Below, piece by piece: positions 24,085 through 35,338 of a stretch of DNA of 64,000 bases. The stretch lies in assembly GCA_051294375.1 (NCBI GenBank), contig CM119268.1:15333898-15397897 (forward strand), given 5' to 3'. The position numbers and the translations under genes are program-made. The stretch comes from Paraspadella gotoi. Its lineage: Eukaryota > Chaetognatha. Under the pieces are notes generated by a model. It did not search any database and had not been told where the DNA came from. It was given only the letters and a program-made list of their open reading frames with translations. The number at the start of each line of letters is the position of its first letter. Position 1 is the first letter of the stretch.

Positions 24085-24754
24085 GCACGATAATGACGCG
24101 TAAGAGCGTCGGAACGCCGGTTGGAAAAATCAGAGAGGTGGGAAAAGAGAGGAGAGAATTAGAGAGGGAGAGGGGGAGAAAGATAGGGAGAGGAGGAAGG
24201 AAAGGAAAAGAATGAGAAGTTGAAGGGAGAAAGGTAGGAAGAAAAAAAAGGGAAAGGAGGAAGGGAAAGCGAGATTTTTACTCTTTTTACGTGATAATCA
24301 TCAGATAAAAATGTAAATCAATCTGACAATAGCTTCGAATAAAAAGGCTTGTACGTAACATCTAACTTACTAATTTTCTTAATATTTTATATTGGCTCTC
24401 ATCTTTTGACTTTCTCAGCCGAAGGTCAAGCCACGTGTTGTAAAACAAGAACGGAGATTCCAACGTGTGTTGCGCCGCAGTGACTTCCTTATCACGTATA
24501 TTTCCGAGGCATTACCCGAGTTATGAGCATTTTTAACGTGAGTGGGACAGACCGACTGACCAAAAAGTGACTCATAGCGTTGCTCCGCGAGTACTCGCGG
24601 CGCAACTAAAAATGTAAAAGAAGGAAAAAACGGTAAAAACAGAAGGCGAATTACAACAAAAAAATGTGGAAAAGGTAAAAACTGGGAACTGGCGAGAGGC
24701 GCCTAAGGAAAAAGGGAGAATGATCGATGTATAGAGGTCGGTCGGGGGGTGGAA

Positions 24755-24923
24755 GGCGACGGTGGGCGGGGGAATGGGGGGTAGATGCCCCTAATGGGTT
24801 GCCCCGCGGGGCGCGGAGGGTAAGAAGCGGTCGCCTGGAACGAAGACGAGTCCGTCTGCGGCAAACAGACTTGAGTGGGCGAGAAAAAGGCGAGAGACAG
24901 AGAGACAGACGAAAGAGAGAAAA

Positions 24924-24967
<44 letters not shown>

Positions 24968-25410
24968 AGTAACGAACCAACGGATGACCGAACGAACGTC
25001 CGCGCAATTTCGTCACCAATTCAAATCCATTTACTGGATGTGTTTTGGATCATCCTCATCCGAATTATGAATCCGAAAGTGGTGCGAGGAATGACGACGA
25101 AAACGGCGATTCGCTTTGTAACAAAATTAGGTAAACGGTGGAAATGTTTTGTTTGTTTTAAAATCTGTCAATATTATCACAAAGTTACTTACGACGTATA
25201 AATGTAAAAAGCGTGAGAACAGACAATGTATTGTATAGACAAAAGAGCGTATAGTGAAAATTAAAAACAATATCTTTGCTTAATTTCATTGAGGCCGAAG
25301 CTTACAGAAATCTCACGTTAATCGTAAATGAGAATTTTATTTCATATCAATAATGATACAGTAGCATACATCAGCAACAAATAAAAAACAGAATTAAGAC
25401 GTTAACGTGA
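24755..25410. repeat. GC-rich then AT-rich unique sequence with (GAAA)n
   Basis: GC-rich from 24,755 to ~24,880, then (GAAA)n at ~24,918-24,967, then AT-rich. A frame on the plus strand (24,727-24,972) ends in the translated tetranucleotide; no splice-supported exon was found. Confidence 0.6.
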
Positions 25411-26118
25411 AGGGAAACTAAGTTAATCGTTATTACTTATTACTGTTTTTTTACAAAATAGTTCTAAATCTTGTGAATCTTGAATCACTTGAGTTTTCAG
25501 ACTAGATTTGAATTTTGATGATAATATTAAAGCCATGCGACGCCCACGCTGAGAAGACCCCGTCGTGACGACGCCAACGGTTCCACGCCGGCGACAAAAC
25601 GGCGCCTTTGGGACGTCGCGCTCTCTAACGACGCCGTCACAAGTCAAACCTGAACTCAAAACGACGTAACCCAACTCGGATTTAACGTCGCTGTCTTTGC
25701 CTATGAATTTTAATCTCCAAACATAGTATCACAAAGTATCGCATAGTATCTGAAAAGTCTCTACATAGGCTTCTTTTAACATTTAAAACTATGCATTTCG
25801 ATTTTAACTTTTTTGTTTTCATATTCACCAAATTCAACCTAATGACTCAAAGTTAAAAATTAAACAATAATACTCAATGTTAGAGTTTTAGAAAATAGTA
25901 TCAGTATCAGCAAAAAATAGTAAGCGGTAAATAATATTTGCTACGTATATTTATATTATAGTATGTATCTTTTCGCACTCCCCCCTGTTCTACTATTCAT
26001 CGCCCATAAACCCTCACCCGACCCAACCCGGGCCTCTCTCAACTCCCCCATGGGTCTCCCCGTCGTGACACCGCAGTTGGGACCGAGGTGGGCGGCTAAT
26101 GAATTTACGTCGCCGTTA
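25411..26118. other. Mostly AT-rich; one GC-rich patch at 25,540-25,660
   Basis: The patch has an open minus-strand frame containing GYVVLSSGLTCDGVVRERDV but no clear acceptor, donor or domain. The rest is stop-rich. I cannot support a gene here. Confidence 0.4.
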
Positions 26119-26153
26119 TGGAGAGAGAGAGAGAGAGAGAGAAGAGAAGAGAG

Positions 26154-26184
<31 letters not shown>

Positions 26185-26517
26185 AGAGAGAGAGAGATCG
26201 AGAGAGAGAGAGAGAGTGAAAGTGAGTTAGAATGGATTAAACGATTTTAAAAATGTTTGTCTTCGCGAAATATATATAATTCTTTCTTACAAAGAATTAG
26301 AGAAATATTTAACAAATACTGTTAAAACCTGACAAAAAAACGAAGACGACGATGACGACGATGACGACGACGACGACGCCAAGAAACGACGCCCCCCCAG
26401 GCGATCGTCGTTAGTGACATCAGAGTACGCTCATGAGAATCACTTCCAACTCGCCTTGGAGATAGAAAGAGATCAAGATAGGAGAGAAAAAGAGAGTTGA
26501 GAAGAGATTAGAGAGAG

Positions 26518-26553
<36 letters not shown>

Positions 26554-26800
26554 AGAGAGAGAGGAGAGAGAGAGAGAGAGGAGAGAGAGAAAGAGAGAGA
26601 GAGAGTGAGAGAGTGAGGCGGAGATAGAGAGAGAGACAGACAGAGAGAAGAGTTTAAAAGAGAGAAAGTTTAAGGATGGTAAAAACTAATCAAAGCAGGA
26701 ATCTACTAAAATTTCGCTTGTCTTTGAAATCGCTCGATAACAACGACGACGCCGACGCCGACGCCGACGCCGACAACGACGACGACGACAACGACGATGA
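26119..26800 (+). repeat. (GA)n and (GAC)n microsatellite cluster
   Basis: (GA)n at 26,119-26,217 and 26,508-26,640; (GAC/GAT)n at 26,341-26,380 and 26,738-26,800. The frame starting MVKTNQSRNLLKF at 26,676 reads the last tract as Asp-Ala repeats. It has an ATG and stop but no other support. Confidence 0.85.
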
Positions 26801-26937
26801 AGGATCTTCGAGATTTACGTTCGTCGTATTTTCTAGCGACAAAAATCTCGCGACATAACGGGAGTGATCAAAAGAGAAGAGATAAGAAAAGAAATGAAAA
26901 GAAAAAAGTCTTAATTGAAAAGTTGTTCAAGATGTCG

Positions 26938-27380
26938 ACAGGAGGAAAAAGGAAATTAAAGAGGAAGAGGAAGAGGAAGAGGAAGAGCGAAGGAAGAGGT
27001 CGAGACTGAGAAGTAATCGGACTCATAAAACTTTTCTTGTGTATATAAAATTAACCATAGAAATTTTCTTCGTTGAAAAGAAGTTTCATCCCAGTTTCAA
27101 CTGAAACAAGCCTCCGTAAACAACGGTTTCAGTTACTGTCTTAAATATTAAATCGATTAAATTAGTAAATTAATACTGTCACTCTCTCCTTCTTTTTCTG
27201 TGGGCGACGTACTATCTTCCAAAGTGCTGTCGCTAACAAAGATACAATATACAATATACAATATATATACAATATACAAAATAGCAGGATGAGTTCGCGA
27301 GTTACTACAACCTCTACAAAAACGAAGTACACACTTTCTCATGCTTTCTTTTCATTTCCTATCAGTAACAATTAATAGAG
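26938..27380. repeat. (AGGAAG)n and (ATACA)n tracts in AT-rich sequence
   Basis: AAGAGGAAGAGGAAGAGG at ~26,960-26,990 and ACAATATACAATATACAATA at ~27,242-27,285. Nothing else recognised. Confidence 0.7.
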
Positions 27381-27384
27381 CGAT

Positions 27385-27518
27385 ATTTTATCCGACTGAT
27401 TTTCTTTGGAAGCTTGAAGCGATTCCATCCTGTTTCTGCGATTGCTTCTCCGCTTTGCGCTGATGCGACCTTCGGATCCATTGTTCGCGAATCGTAGGCT
27501 TTGAGCCGGAGCGACTGA
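27385..27518 (-). CDS. Possible terminal exon (minus strand)
   Basis: A strong polypyrimidine tract and acceptor (AGTCTCCCCCTACTTCAG) precedes 27,518. After it, all three frames stay open for more than 35 codons; one reads RSGSKPTIREQWIRRSHQRK and ends at a stop near 27,388. The frame cannot be chosen because the upstream exon's phase is unknown. It may be the 3' exon of the gene at 28,525-29,677, whose last visible exon ends in phase 1. Confidence 0.3.
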
Positions 27519-27599
27519 AGTAGGGGGAGACTAACTCAATAAGGTGGTTAAGAAATTGAATTAAGCACCTCCTCAAACGAAAATTTAGACATTTAAAAA

Positions 27600-28320
27600 A
27601 AAATTTGAATAGACAAATTTTTTTTATATTACTCCATACTCCATATATTAATTTTTTAATATTTATTTATAAATAGGAAAGGCTAAAAAATTTTTTTGGA
27701 TTTTTTTGATTTTTAAGATCAGATTCAGGTAGCTTGCAAAAAGTTGTCTACACAAAGTATAATTCTTTTTTCGATATTTTGATCATAAGTATGTGAAAAA
27801 TATGAAATACTATTTATAATCATCATCATCATCATTTTTCAATAATTTTATTACTTTTTCTTAATTTTGACCAAGAAAACATAAATATTTTTGAAAGTTG
27901 TAGTTAAATTTTTTATTTAACTTTTTATGCTCTATCAGAATCCATCAAAAAAAGTTAAGATTGATTAAAAAAATTTTTTATCATTATATAGTAATATTGT
28001 AATTTTAATAGCAACAATAAAAGCATTAAAATCGAACTTTTTTAAAAAATTCTTTTTTTACCTAAAAGTAGACTTCAAGACTAAAGTTTTGAACCCCCGC
28101 CCCTATTGAATTTAATTTCATAGTAGATTTCTAACTGAAGAAGAGAAAAGAAAGAAAAAAGAAAGAATTGTCTTAAAAATGATTTTCAAGGGAAAGAAAA
28201 AAATTGTCAACATTTTCAAGGAACCTATAATCCCCTATTCTCAACCGTCCTGATTCAACCCTCTTCTTTCATTTCCGCCCCCCTATTTACCTCTTTCAAT
28301 CCTTCTTTATTCCCCTCATT
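27600..28320. other. AT-rich, no recognised feature
   Basis: Long A/T stretches, a short (ATC)n at ~27,822-27,838 and stops in all frames. It could be an intron of the flanking minus-strand exons. Confidence 0.6.
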
Positions 28321-28524
28321 GCACTCGACCCATCACCCCTCCCCCGGTAAAGTTCCCTGCCAAATTTTACCCTCTTTTTATTTCCCTCCCCCGACCGATC
28401 AATCACCTCCGCCACTTTCCCCCCCTATCCTTTACACCCCCCTCCCGAGTTCTCAATCTCTTCCCTCACTTCCTCAACCTCCGCCCCAGCTCCAGGCCTC
28501 CACCCCCCCTCCCCCAATCTTCAC

Positions 28525-29677
28525 TTGCGCCGCTCGCCAATCTCTTCTTCAGCGACTGAATGTGTTTGAACGAAGTCGCCACGTGGTTGATCTTGGGCGA
28601 CTTGGCCATGACGACGACGGCGAAAGCCAACACCTCCTGGTAATCCTCCACGCCGCCGCAAGGATCGAAGACTTCGGGGGAATAGTCGAACACGCTGAAG
28701 ACTGCCTCCAAGACGTCGACAGGTTCCGGCTCGTCGATGTAATCGAGGGTGACGGCGCGGAGATACGACGCCACGTAGAGGATCCCCGCTCGATGGCGCG
28801 CGAAGTATAGCCATTGCTTGGGGAGATATCTCAAGCAGACGGCCAACCAGTAGAGAGCGTCCTAAGGGGGTGAGAGATGTATTGTGGTATCTTTAGATTG
28901 CTGACGTTTTTAACTAACTAAAAAGTCTAACATATAAGTTCTAGACAGTGAAAAAGTCTTGATCGAAAGCTTTCATGGTCTTGCTATGTAAACATCTTGA
29001 TCTTGTAATAGGGATGGAGGCCTAAACTCACCAACACATTGGTTGTGCCAATTAATTATAATACCTAGACTATGAAAATCTTCATCTTGACCTCATCACT
29101 AAAAATTAGTGACGTTAATAAAGAAATTAATAAATTAATAAAGACGTCAATAAAGAAAGTAATGAACGGACAAAATTCGTTTTAACCTGTAAATCTGACC
29201 GGAGCGTCGCCCGCCTCACGAACATAAGCGCCGAAGTGAATGCCGTCCACCGAGAGGCGGCGCCGCGGCGTCGCGTCTTCGCCTTCGCCCGCGCCTCTTC
29301 GAACGCTTCCCTCACCAAACGGGATTTTTCGGCGCGGCAGAGTAGGATGGTCACGATGGCCAGCGTCTCTCGCGGAAGGAAATGAAAATGGTGGAAGCGA
29401 ACGCCGTCTGAAAAAATATCAAGTATCGAATATCAAACATTAAATAACAAAATTGAAAGCAAAGGGGAAAAGGGTGATCCTCAGTCTCCTTCACCTCTCA
29501 CGCTGACCCAAGCGGCGGCGGTGACGACGATGGGCTGATCCTCGGTCGGCGAAATCTCCCGCGCGACGAGCCTCACCAAGAAGCGGAAGACGCGCTGAAA
29601 GACCAACGCCTCCTTATCGGATTCCAGGTGGCGGAGGATGCGAGAAATCCAGACCAGAGCGCCCTCTTCGTCGGAAT
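28525..29677 (-). CDS. Three consecutive exons of an unidentified protein
   Basis: Exons at 29,677-29,495, 29,407-29,187 and 28,861-28,525, each with AG acceptor and GT donor, and all phases compatible (1, 0, 1). Exon 1: CTCCCGTCAG acceptor, SDEEGALVWISRILRHLESD to TAAAWVSVR, donor GAG|GTGAAG. Exon 2: TATTTTTTTCAG, GVRFHHFHFLPRETLAIVTI to RRATLRSDLQ, donor CAG|GTTAAA. Exon 3: CACCCCCTTAG, DALYWLAVCLRYLPKQWLYF to SLKKRLASGA, donor A|GTGAAG. Codons favour C or G at the third position. About 246 residues are visible, rich in Leu/Val/Ala with short charged spacers, resembling an alpha-helical repeat (HEAT/ARM-like) scaffold, though I do not recognise a named family. Start and stop lie outside these exons. 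The polypyrimidine stretch 28,230-28,510 follows the last donor. Confidence 0.7.
28931..29060 (+). repeat. Diverged single copy of the 325-bp element core
   Basis: AAAGTCTTGATCGAAAGCTT, GGGATGGAGGCCTAAACTCA and GGTTGTGCCAATT match the element of 9302-10140 with many substitutions. It sits in the intron between exons 2 and 3 of the minus-strand gene. Confidence 0.7.
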
Positions 29678-30190
29678 CTGACGGGAGGAAAATGAGAAAT
29701 GAGAAATCTTTTTTTTAGAATTTTCTAGTGAAAGAGTATCGAAATTCATTGGTTTCTTTTCTGTAATAACCTGATAAATCCACCGAAAATAATTAAAGAA
29801 CGGGTTTACATAGGCATTAGGCAATGTCTATTAAGCATGTTTAGTAGAAATACTAGCGATAACTTTCAGTGAAAGAAAAAAATCCGCGTGATATTTTTCG
29901 ATTACGCTTTCTTTCTCGATAAATGACAAGCTACTACCTTACTTATAACACAATTTTCCAAGGAATTCAGTTGAAAATTGAAGCAACGTTCTCTCTCTTT
30001 TTGCTCCTCGTTTTTGCCACAAGCCGTGCCCATAGCCCAGAGCTCTACATTATGGTACGTCGAAGCAGTCGCGAATATAAGCAGCTTTGTTACTAATAAT
30101 TTAGCTAACTTTTTTTCATTCTACGTTAATGAATTTATCTACGATCGGAATTAAAAGGACTAATGTTTTTTTTTGAGAAAACGCTCAAAC

Positions 30191-30257
30191 TCTTGGTTCG
30201 TCGGATTATGAATTCGGAGATGAAAGCGAGATTATTTTCCTTGACGATTCCGGAGCT
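30191..30257 (-). CDS. Probable upstream exon of the same minus-strand gene
   Basis: After acceptor CCCTGGCTTCAG the frame SSGIVKENNLAFISEFIIRR shows the same third-position C preference. If it ends at the weak donor A|GTTTGA it finishes in phase 1, which fits the 29,677 exon (joint codon AAT). The donor is poor, so the exon may extend differently or belong elsewhere. Confidence 0.38.
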
Positions 30258-30279
30258 CTGAAGCCAGGGAAAGAGGGTG

Positions 30280-30338
30280 GAGAGAAAGAGAGAGAAGAGA
30301 AGAAGAGAGAGAGAGAGAGCAGAGAGAGATGAGAGGAG

Positions 30339-30389
<51 letters not shown>

Positions 30390-30510
30390 GGAATGAGTCT
30401 CCGTGAAAAATTTTTCTTTTTGTCTCTTTCTCAAAAATCGACGGCGAAGAATTAATGGAATGGAATGAATTTGTAAAAAATTTTTCGGGAATCAGGGAAT
30501 ATGGGAATTC

Positions 30511-30596
<86 letters not shown>

Positions 30597-30720
30597 GACC
30601 CCCGGTGAAAATCCCAAGGCAGGTTAACGACCTTTTCGAGTTTCTCTCTTTATAAACTTTTTAAATGAAGAGATAGTGAAATTTCGGTTCAAGGATTAAT
30701 TATAATCAAGAGAAGAGACG

Positions 30721-30795
<75 letters not shown>

Positions 30796-30800
30796 AAGAT
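30280..30800 (+). repeat. Three (GA)n tracts
   Basis: (GA)n at ~30,280-30,387, 30,512-30,593 and 30,724-30,790, separated by ~125 bases of ordinary sequence. Confidence 0.9.
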
Positions 30801-31210
30801 AGCAATGATAAAAAAACTGCAATATACATACATATTGGTGATAAAATATTCTTCCGTACTCTATCCTAAATATTATTGTCAATATTATATTATATATATA
30901 TAATTATATATTATATTGCATCGCTAGTGATTAAACTCGTTAATTTAAGCAGCGTAGGTTTCAAGCCGAAACTAACTATCCTTCTAACGAACACAAATTT
31001 CATTTTTTTCCTCGCCAAAGGAAACAAGTTCACTCTCTCCCGTTCTCTCCTCTCATCCTTTCATCCGCCTCCCCCCCCCCAAGTTCTCTCATCCCCCATT
31101 CCCACTAAGTCAGCGAAGAAAATAAAAACAGGCGAAAAAAATGTTGTTCTGCTCTGGAAGCCATTACCCAAATTGTGCAATGAACCGACGATTAGTTAAT
31201 GATGCCCTTA

Positions 31211-31350
31211 ATGAGTACGACACATTCTGCAGCGGCCGGTCGGAGTATTCGTGGCGCTGCTGTCGTCGTCACTGACTACGCTGCTGAGGCGGCGACGGCT
31301 GCGGGACCGCCGCGCCGTCGGCCTCGCGGACACGACCGGGAGTCCTGATT
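31211..31350. CDS. GC-rich coding-like island, strand unresolved
   Basis: Three readings stay open. On the plus strand, ATG at 31,211 gives MSTTHSAAAGRSIRGAAVVV to a stop near 31,354; after an acceptor ACATTCTGCAG a second frame gives RPVGVFVALLSSSLTTLLRR, a membrane-helix-like stretch. On the minus strand, after CCCGTAATCAG, a frame gives ARPTARRSRSRRRLSSVVSD, Arg/Ser-rich with C-ending codons. At least one is probably an exon, but the sequence alone does not decide. Confidence 0.3.
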
Positions 31351-31681
31351 ACGGGAATTTCTTAAGGGGATAGAGAGGGAGAGAGGGAGTGACGAGGGGG
31401 GAAAGATAGAGTGAGAGCGAGAGGGAGAGAGGGAATGAAAAAATCGGAGGGGGTCTCGGAGCGGAGGTAATCTGTGGAGAAAGAAAAATCTTCTTTCAAA
31501 AAAAGAAAATCACTTTTTTTAAAGATTTTTTTTTTTCCGAGGGAGTTTCATAGAGCGTTAACCAAGAAATAAGTTTTATAAAAGGGAGGGACTAAATAGC
31601 GACATGGCGTTACGGTTATTCATGATTTTCAGGAAAATGCTTCATTTATATGTGGTTATGGTAATATAGAATAAAAACGCT

Positions 31682-32023
31682 GTGTGTAAGGCTTTGAAAA
31701 TTTTCAAAGTCATGGTTGCATCGGGATATATAAATCGTTTCAAAAAATCTTTAAGAAAAGCTGCGCGTACTTTTTTCAACGATGCGATCAAGATTGGCTG
31801 CATCGGAATCTTCGTCTGCCCGACGAGCCGCGCGTATTCCCCGAAGACGCGAGCAGCGATTCGCGTTTTGTTTTCAGGGAGAAGGGAGATTGCAACGCCT
31901 CATCGTCTCGACTCGAAAAAATCAGAGAAACAAAAGACGAAATGTTTATTTTGGATCGACTTTTCTTCTTCTTCTTTTCTCTTTCTTTCGGAATCATTAG
32001 GAAAATCTCCGTCAGAAGATTAG
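31682..32023 (+). CDS. Coding-like stretch, open on both strands
   Basis: Plus frame of 113 codons (MCKALKIFKVMVASGYINRF onward). The opposite strand in the same codon register reads GEYARLVGQTKIPMQPILIA, which also looks protein-like. A plus-strand acceptor TTTGTTTTCAG at ~31,878 cuts through it. No copy exists in the window to test conservation. Confidence 0.25.
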   Translation: MCKALKIFKVMVASGYINRFKKSLRKAARTFFNDAIKIGCIGIFVCPTSRAYSPKTRAAIRVLFSGRREIATPHRLDSKKSEKQKTKCLFWIDFSSSSFLFLSESLGKSPSED

Positions 32024-32039
32024 AGCTTTAGTTAAAGAC

Positions 32040-32150
32040 AACGAAGACGACGATTAAGACAACGACGTTTTGACGTCGGCGGGGAGACGACGACGACGAC
32101 GACGACGACAATGACGACGACGACAATGACGACGATGGGAACGAGGACGC
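32040..32150 (+). repeat. (GAC)n tract
   Basis: GACGACGACGACGACGACGA with AAT and GGC interruptions. Confidence 0.85.
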
Positions 32151-32919
32151 CGGCGACTAATTTTTGCGTTAATGACGGAATTTCATAGTTGAGCGGCGCC
32201 AAAACGAAGTCTTTTATTTACGCCAGAGTCTGAGATAAAAAGGCGTCAATTCCTCCGTCGATGTCCTTTTGTTTCGTATAGATGTCGCTATTAAGAAGCA
32301 TGATTATTCGCCGAAGTTTTATTTGAATTTTAATTTGGACATCACATTGCTATATATACAATTTTACAAATGCAAACATTGAATTCTTTTATTAAATTAG
32401 CTCAAGGGTGAAATTTTCTCTCACGATTTTCGAAGGTTTCTCCTTGATTTTCGTCTCGGATTAGACGCGTCTTTTGTTTCTGCGACTTTCGCGCGCGATC
32501 TCGCGTGAGCCGATCGGGAACCGCCCTTCACTCCCCACAGCGACGCCCATGGAGACGGCGGAAGAAAAAAAATGGAGAGAGGAGGGAAAAGAAAGAAAGG
32601 ATAACTAAATGGGAAAATAATGAGATTCATACGTGAGGGGTTTACCGCTTGGGACTGGACAAAGAAACAGATCCCAACCAAAACAAACACAACATTTATT
32701 TTCTTTGTTTTTAGAGAAGAAGGAAGAGGTGGGCGGGGGGGGGGGTTGGTGGAGCGGCTTGAATTCAATGACAAAAGTGCAAAAATGAATCAATGTACAC
32801 TGGAAGAGATAAGAATAAGAAGAGAAGGGAAAATCGTCAGAAACGCAAATAGGTCAAAACAGGAGACAAAAACTAAATAAATAGGAAACAAGTTTGATCA
32901 AACAATGCTGGATCTGCCA

Positions 32920-33365
32920 ACGATAATTAATTAATTAAGTAATTAATTAATTAATTAATTAATTAATATTATTTTGTTTTATTAGTGTCAAAATCGTTTT
33001 TCACTTTGTCTCGCCTCTCAATCACAAAACAACAATCTCGATCACAAAATTAATTAATTAATTAATTAATTAATTACAAATAATTAATAATTATTTAATT
33101 ATTTATTAATAACTAATTAATGCAGCTTGAATTTACATTTAATATAAAAATAAAGAAAGCATAATCAAATAGTGAAATATATATTTTTTCTATTTTAACT
33201 CATTTCCACTTGGACAATTCCATCAAAACTTTATTTCCAGCTCAAGCACACTTTTTCCTACCCACACACAAAATTTCATTTCAATCCATCCATCAAATCA
33301 TGAGTAATAGGTGTTTTTTGCTAAGATGGGACGCACGGACGGACGGAGGGACGGACGGACGGCCG

Positions 33366-33424
<59 letters not shown>

Positions 33425-33550
33425 GGACGGACGGACATAATTTTTTTTCATAATGTATCATAATTTGATGTTCTGACAATAATATAAGTGAATGCCCGAC
33501 AAGATTGGGGGGGCGGACCGAACCGACGGACCGACAAAGGTTAAAACTAA
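32920..33550 (-). repeat. Reverse copy of the TCCGTCGG/GATGGATGG composite repeat
   Basis: TTAA spacer (32,925-33,120), reverse units with CAAAACTTTATTTCCAGCTC, tetranucleotide block GGAC/AGAC at 33,338-33,436 and the end piece TGTTCTGACA..GGCGGACCGA..GACGGACCGA. Same order of parts as 4,931-5,640. Confidence 0.85.
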
Positions 33551-33599
33551 AAACAGAGAGGAAAAGCCTAAGGAAAATAATCGGACGAAGGAAAACAAG

Positions 33600-33880
33600 T
33601 GAAATGAAAAAAGAGAGAAAGGAGAAATCGAAATAGAAAATAAAAGGCGGGAAAGCAGAAAGAAAGCAAAAAAAAAAAATGCAAAAAAAAAAAAAACCCA
33701 AAATAAAGCAGACGAGAGGGGGCAAAAAAAAGCAGAGAGAGAAAAAAAAAAAGAAAAAAAAAAAGCCCCCTCCCCACCCCCCCCAAAAAAAAAAAGTAAA
33801 AAAAAAGAAAGAAAAGAAAAACAAAAAAGGCCCCCTCCCCACCACCCCCCCCCAAAAAAAAGAAAAAAAGTAAAAAAATA
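33600..33880 (+). repeat. Poly-A/purine tract with C-runs
   Basis: Long A-runs alternate with CCCCTCCCCACC, and the block CCCCCTCCCCACCCCCCC is duplicated at ~33,766 and ~33,832. The frames over it are Phe- or Lys-rich artefacts. Confidence 0.8.
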
Positions 33881-33998
33881 GTGAAAGCGGAATTTAAGTT
33901 GCGGGAGATTGGCGACAGCAAAGGAAAGAAAATTCTCTTCATTAACTTTTCGAGTCTGGGACGCGATTCGCTCCTCTAATGCGCCATTCAAACTATCA

Positions 33999-34000
<2 letters not shown>

Positions 34001-34089
<89 letters not shown>

Positions 34090-34670
34090 CCTTTTCTCTC
34101 TCTTTAAGCAAGTCCCGCCGGAAAAACCATTAGATAAATTGATTTTTTTTCCCCAACGGCAACGAATAAGAAAAAAAAAAAAATTTTCTTGGAAAAACTA
34201 GGAAATATTATTCTAATTCTGGGTGGAATGGCGCGATTAACCAATATTAATAACAATAAATCAGAAGCAAGAATGTGGCAAAAATATTTTGAAGAGTTTT
34301 TTAAAGCCTATGTCAAGGAAATTCAATACTTTACTGGCTGAGTTTCGCCGTTTTCTTTTCTTTAACTACTTTTTAAATAAAAAGAATTTTCTCCTAGAAA
34401 AAAAAGAATAAAAAAAGATAGAATCAAAGTCTTAATTGTTTTTTGTCTTTCGTCAACTGGACGGAGTTGGCGTGCGTCGTCGCTGACTGCGTCGGCGGTG
34501 TCGGCAGACGTCGGCCGCGTCGGCCGGCGGCGGCGGCGGGCGGCGGCGGCGGCGCGTCATCTTCTCAAACTTGTCCCTTTGTCTTTTTCCTCCCATCGTT
34601 CGACGTCGTTTGTTACACTTGAATTATTCAGCTCCTCCCCCACCTCATTCTCTCACCTCCCTTCCCCCGC

Positions 34671-34760
<90 letters not shown>

Positions 34761-34790
34761 CGTTTCTATCTCTCTCACTTCCACCCAGCC
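34001..34790 (+). repeat. (CT)n tracts and a (CGG)n block
   Basis: (CT)n at 34,001-34,090 and 34,670-34,765; CGG-rich block at ~34,518-34,556. The segment between is AT-rich. Confidence 0.85.
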
Positions 34791-34892
34791 CGAATTAAAG
34801 ACACTGGGGCGTTAATTGGATGATTTGTAAGCAAATGTGCGCGGAGCTTCTGATCGCCGAACATCTTTGCCAGACAGAAAATATCGCGGATC
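34775..34892 (-). CDS. Possible minus-strand exon
   Basis: A good acceptor (TCATTCTCCCTTCACGCCCC then TTAAG) precedes 34,892. One frame reads IRDIFCLAKMFGDQKLRAHL then LTNHPINAPVSLIR and ends at a stop at 34,775 beside (CT)n; a second reads DPRYFLSGKDVRRSEAPRTF. The first looks more protein-like. No family recognised and no phase-matched neighbour found. Confidence 0.35.
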
Positions 34893-35218
34893 CTTAAGGG
34901 GCGTGAAGGGAGAATGAGAAAAAAGGAATCCTTACTACGCAAGGCCAAAAATCCCAGGAATTCTTTTTTTTTTTGTATACTTGTCGAATCTTCAAAAACT
35001 AAGGATGATGACTTTTTATGTTTTAAGGGAACACGGTAATCTTTTTTTGTTAAATTTAAAAAAATTTTAAATTAAAATTTGAATTTGAATAGCGTTTATA
35101 CTATTCTTATATTATTTATACTGAACTACCAAAATACAATAGACATTTCTTAGAATTTTTTTCATAGAAAGAATTTAAAAAAAAGGCTCGTTAATACCTG
35201 TCTTTATCGATGATCTCT

Positions 35219-35338
35219 TCATCGTCCTTTCATCTCTTTCCTTCCGTCTTCAATTCCCCAACGTCTTTTAAGGGGAGCGACTTTGTCTCCATGGAATTCA
35301 AGGATAATCGGGGGGAACCTCTTTTCTCCTTCGTGTCT
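35219..35338 (-). CDS. Possible terminal exon (minus strand)
   Basis: Acceptor TTTTTCGTCGCCAG, then RHEGEKRFPPIILEFHGDKV through LKRRWGIEDGRKEMKGR and a stop at 35,219. The opposite strand has an ATG-started 92-codon frame (MISSSSFHLFPSVFNSPTSF) over the same bases, so the strand is uncertain. Confidence 0.3.
   Translation of the reverse strand, partial: RHEGEKRFPPIILEFHGDKVAPLKRRWGIEDGRKEMKGR

Larger units (their letters stand above)
15035..24754. repeat. Right arm of the inverted duplication
   Basis: Reverse complement of 1456-~10,496, in order. From ~17,100 to 19,960 it resembles the left arm with modest differences. From 20,487 to 24,059 it has an insertion or deletion every 10-20 bases, mostly extra single bases, unlike the clean left copy. 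At 24,754 it runs into unique sequence without a gap. Confidence 0.9.

Noticed and set aside
1-24754. A true giant palindrome or Y-type ampliconic inverted repeat
   Set aside because: Arms diverge by homopolymer indels, junctions coincide with 25-N gaps, and the same flip pattern occurs at 40-54 kb; a scaffolding artefact explains it better, though long reads are needed.
33321-34111. 174- and 217-codon minus frames rich in Phe, Gly and Arg-Glu
   Set aside because: Translated poly-A/C-run tract, GACG tetramers and (CT)n; no splice or family support.
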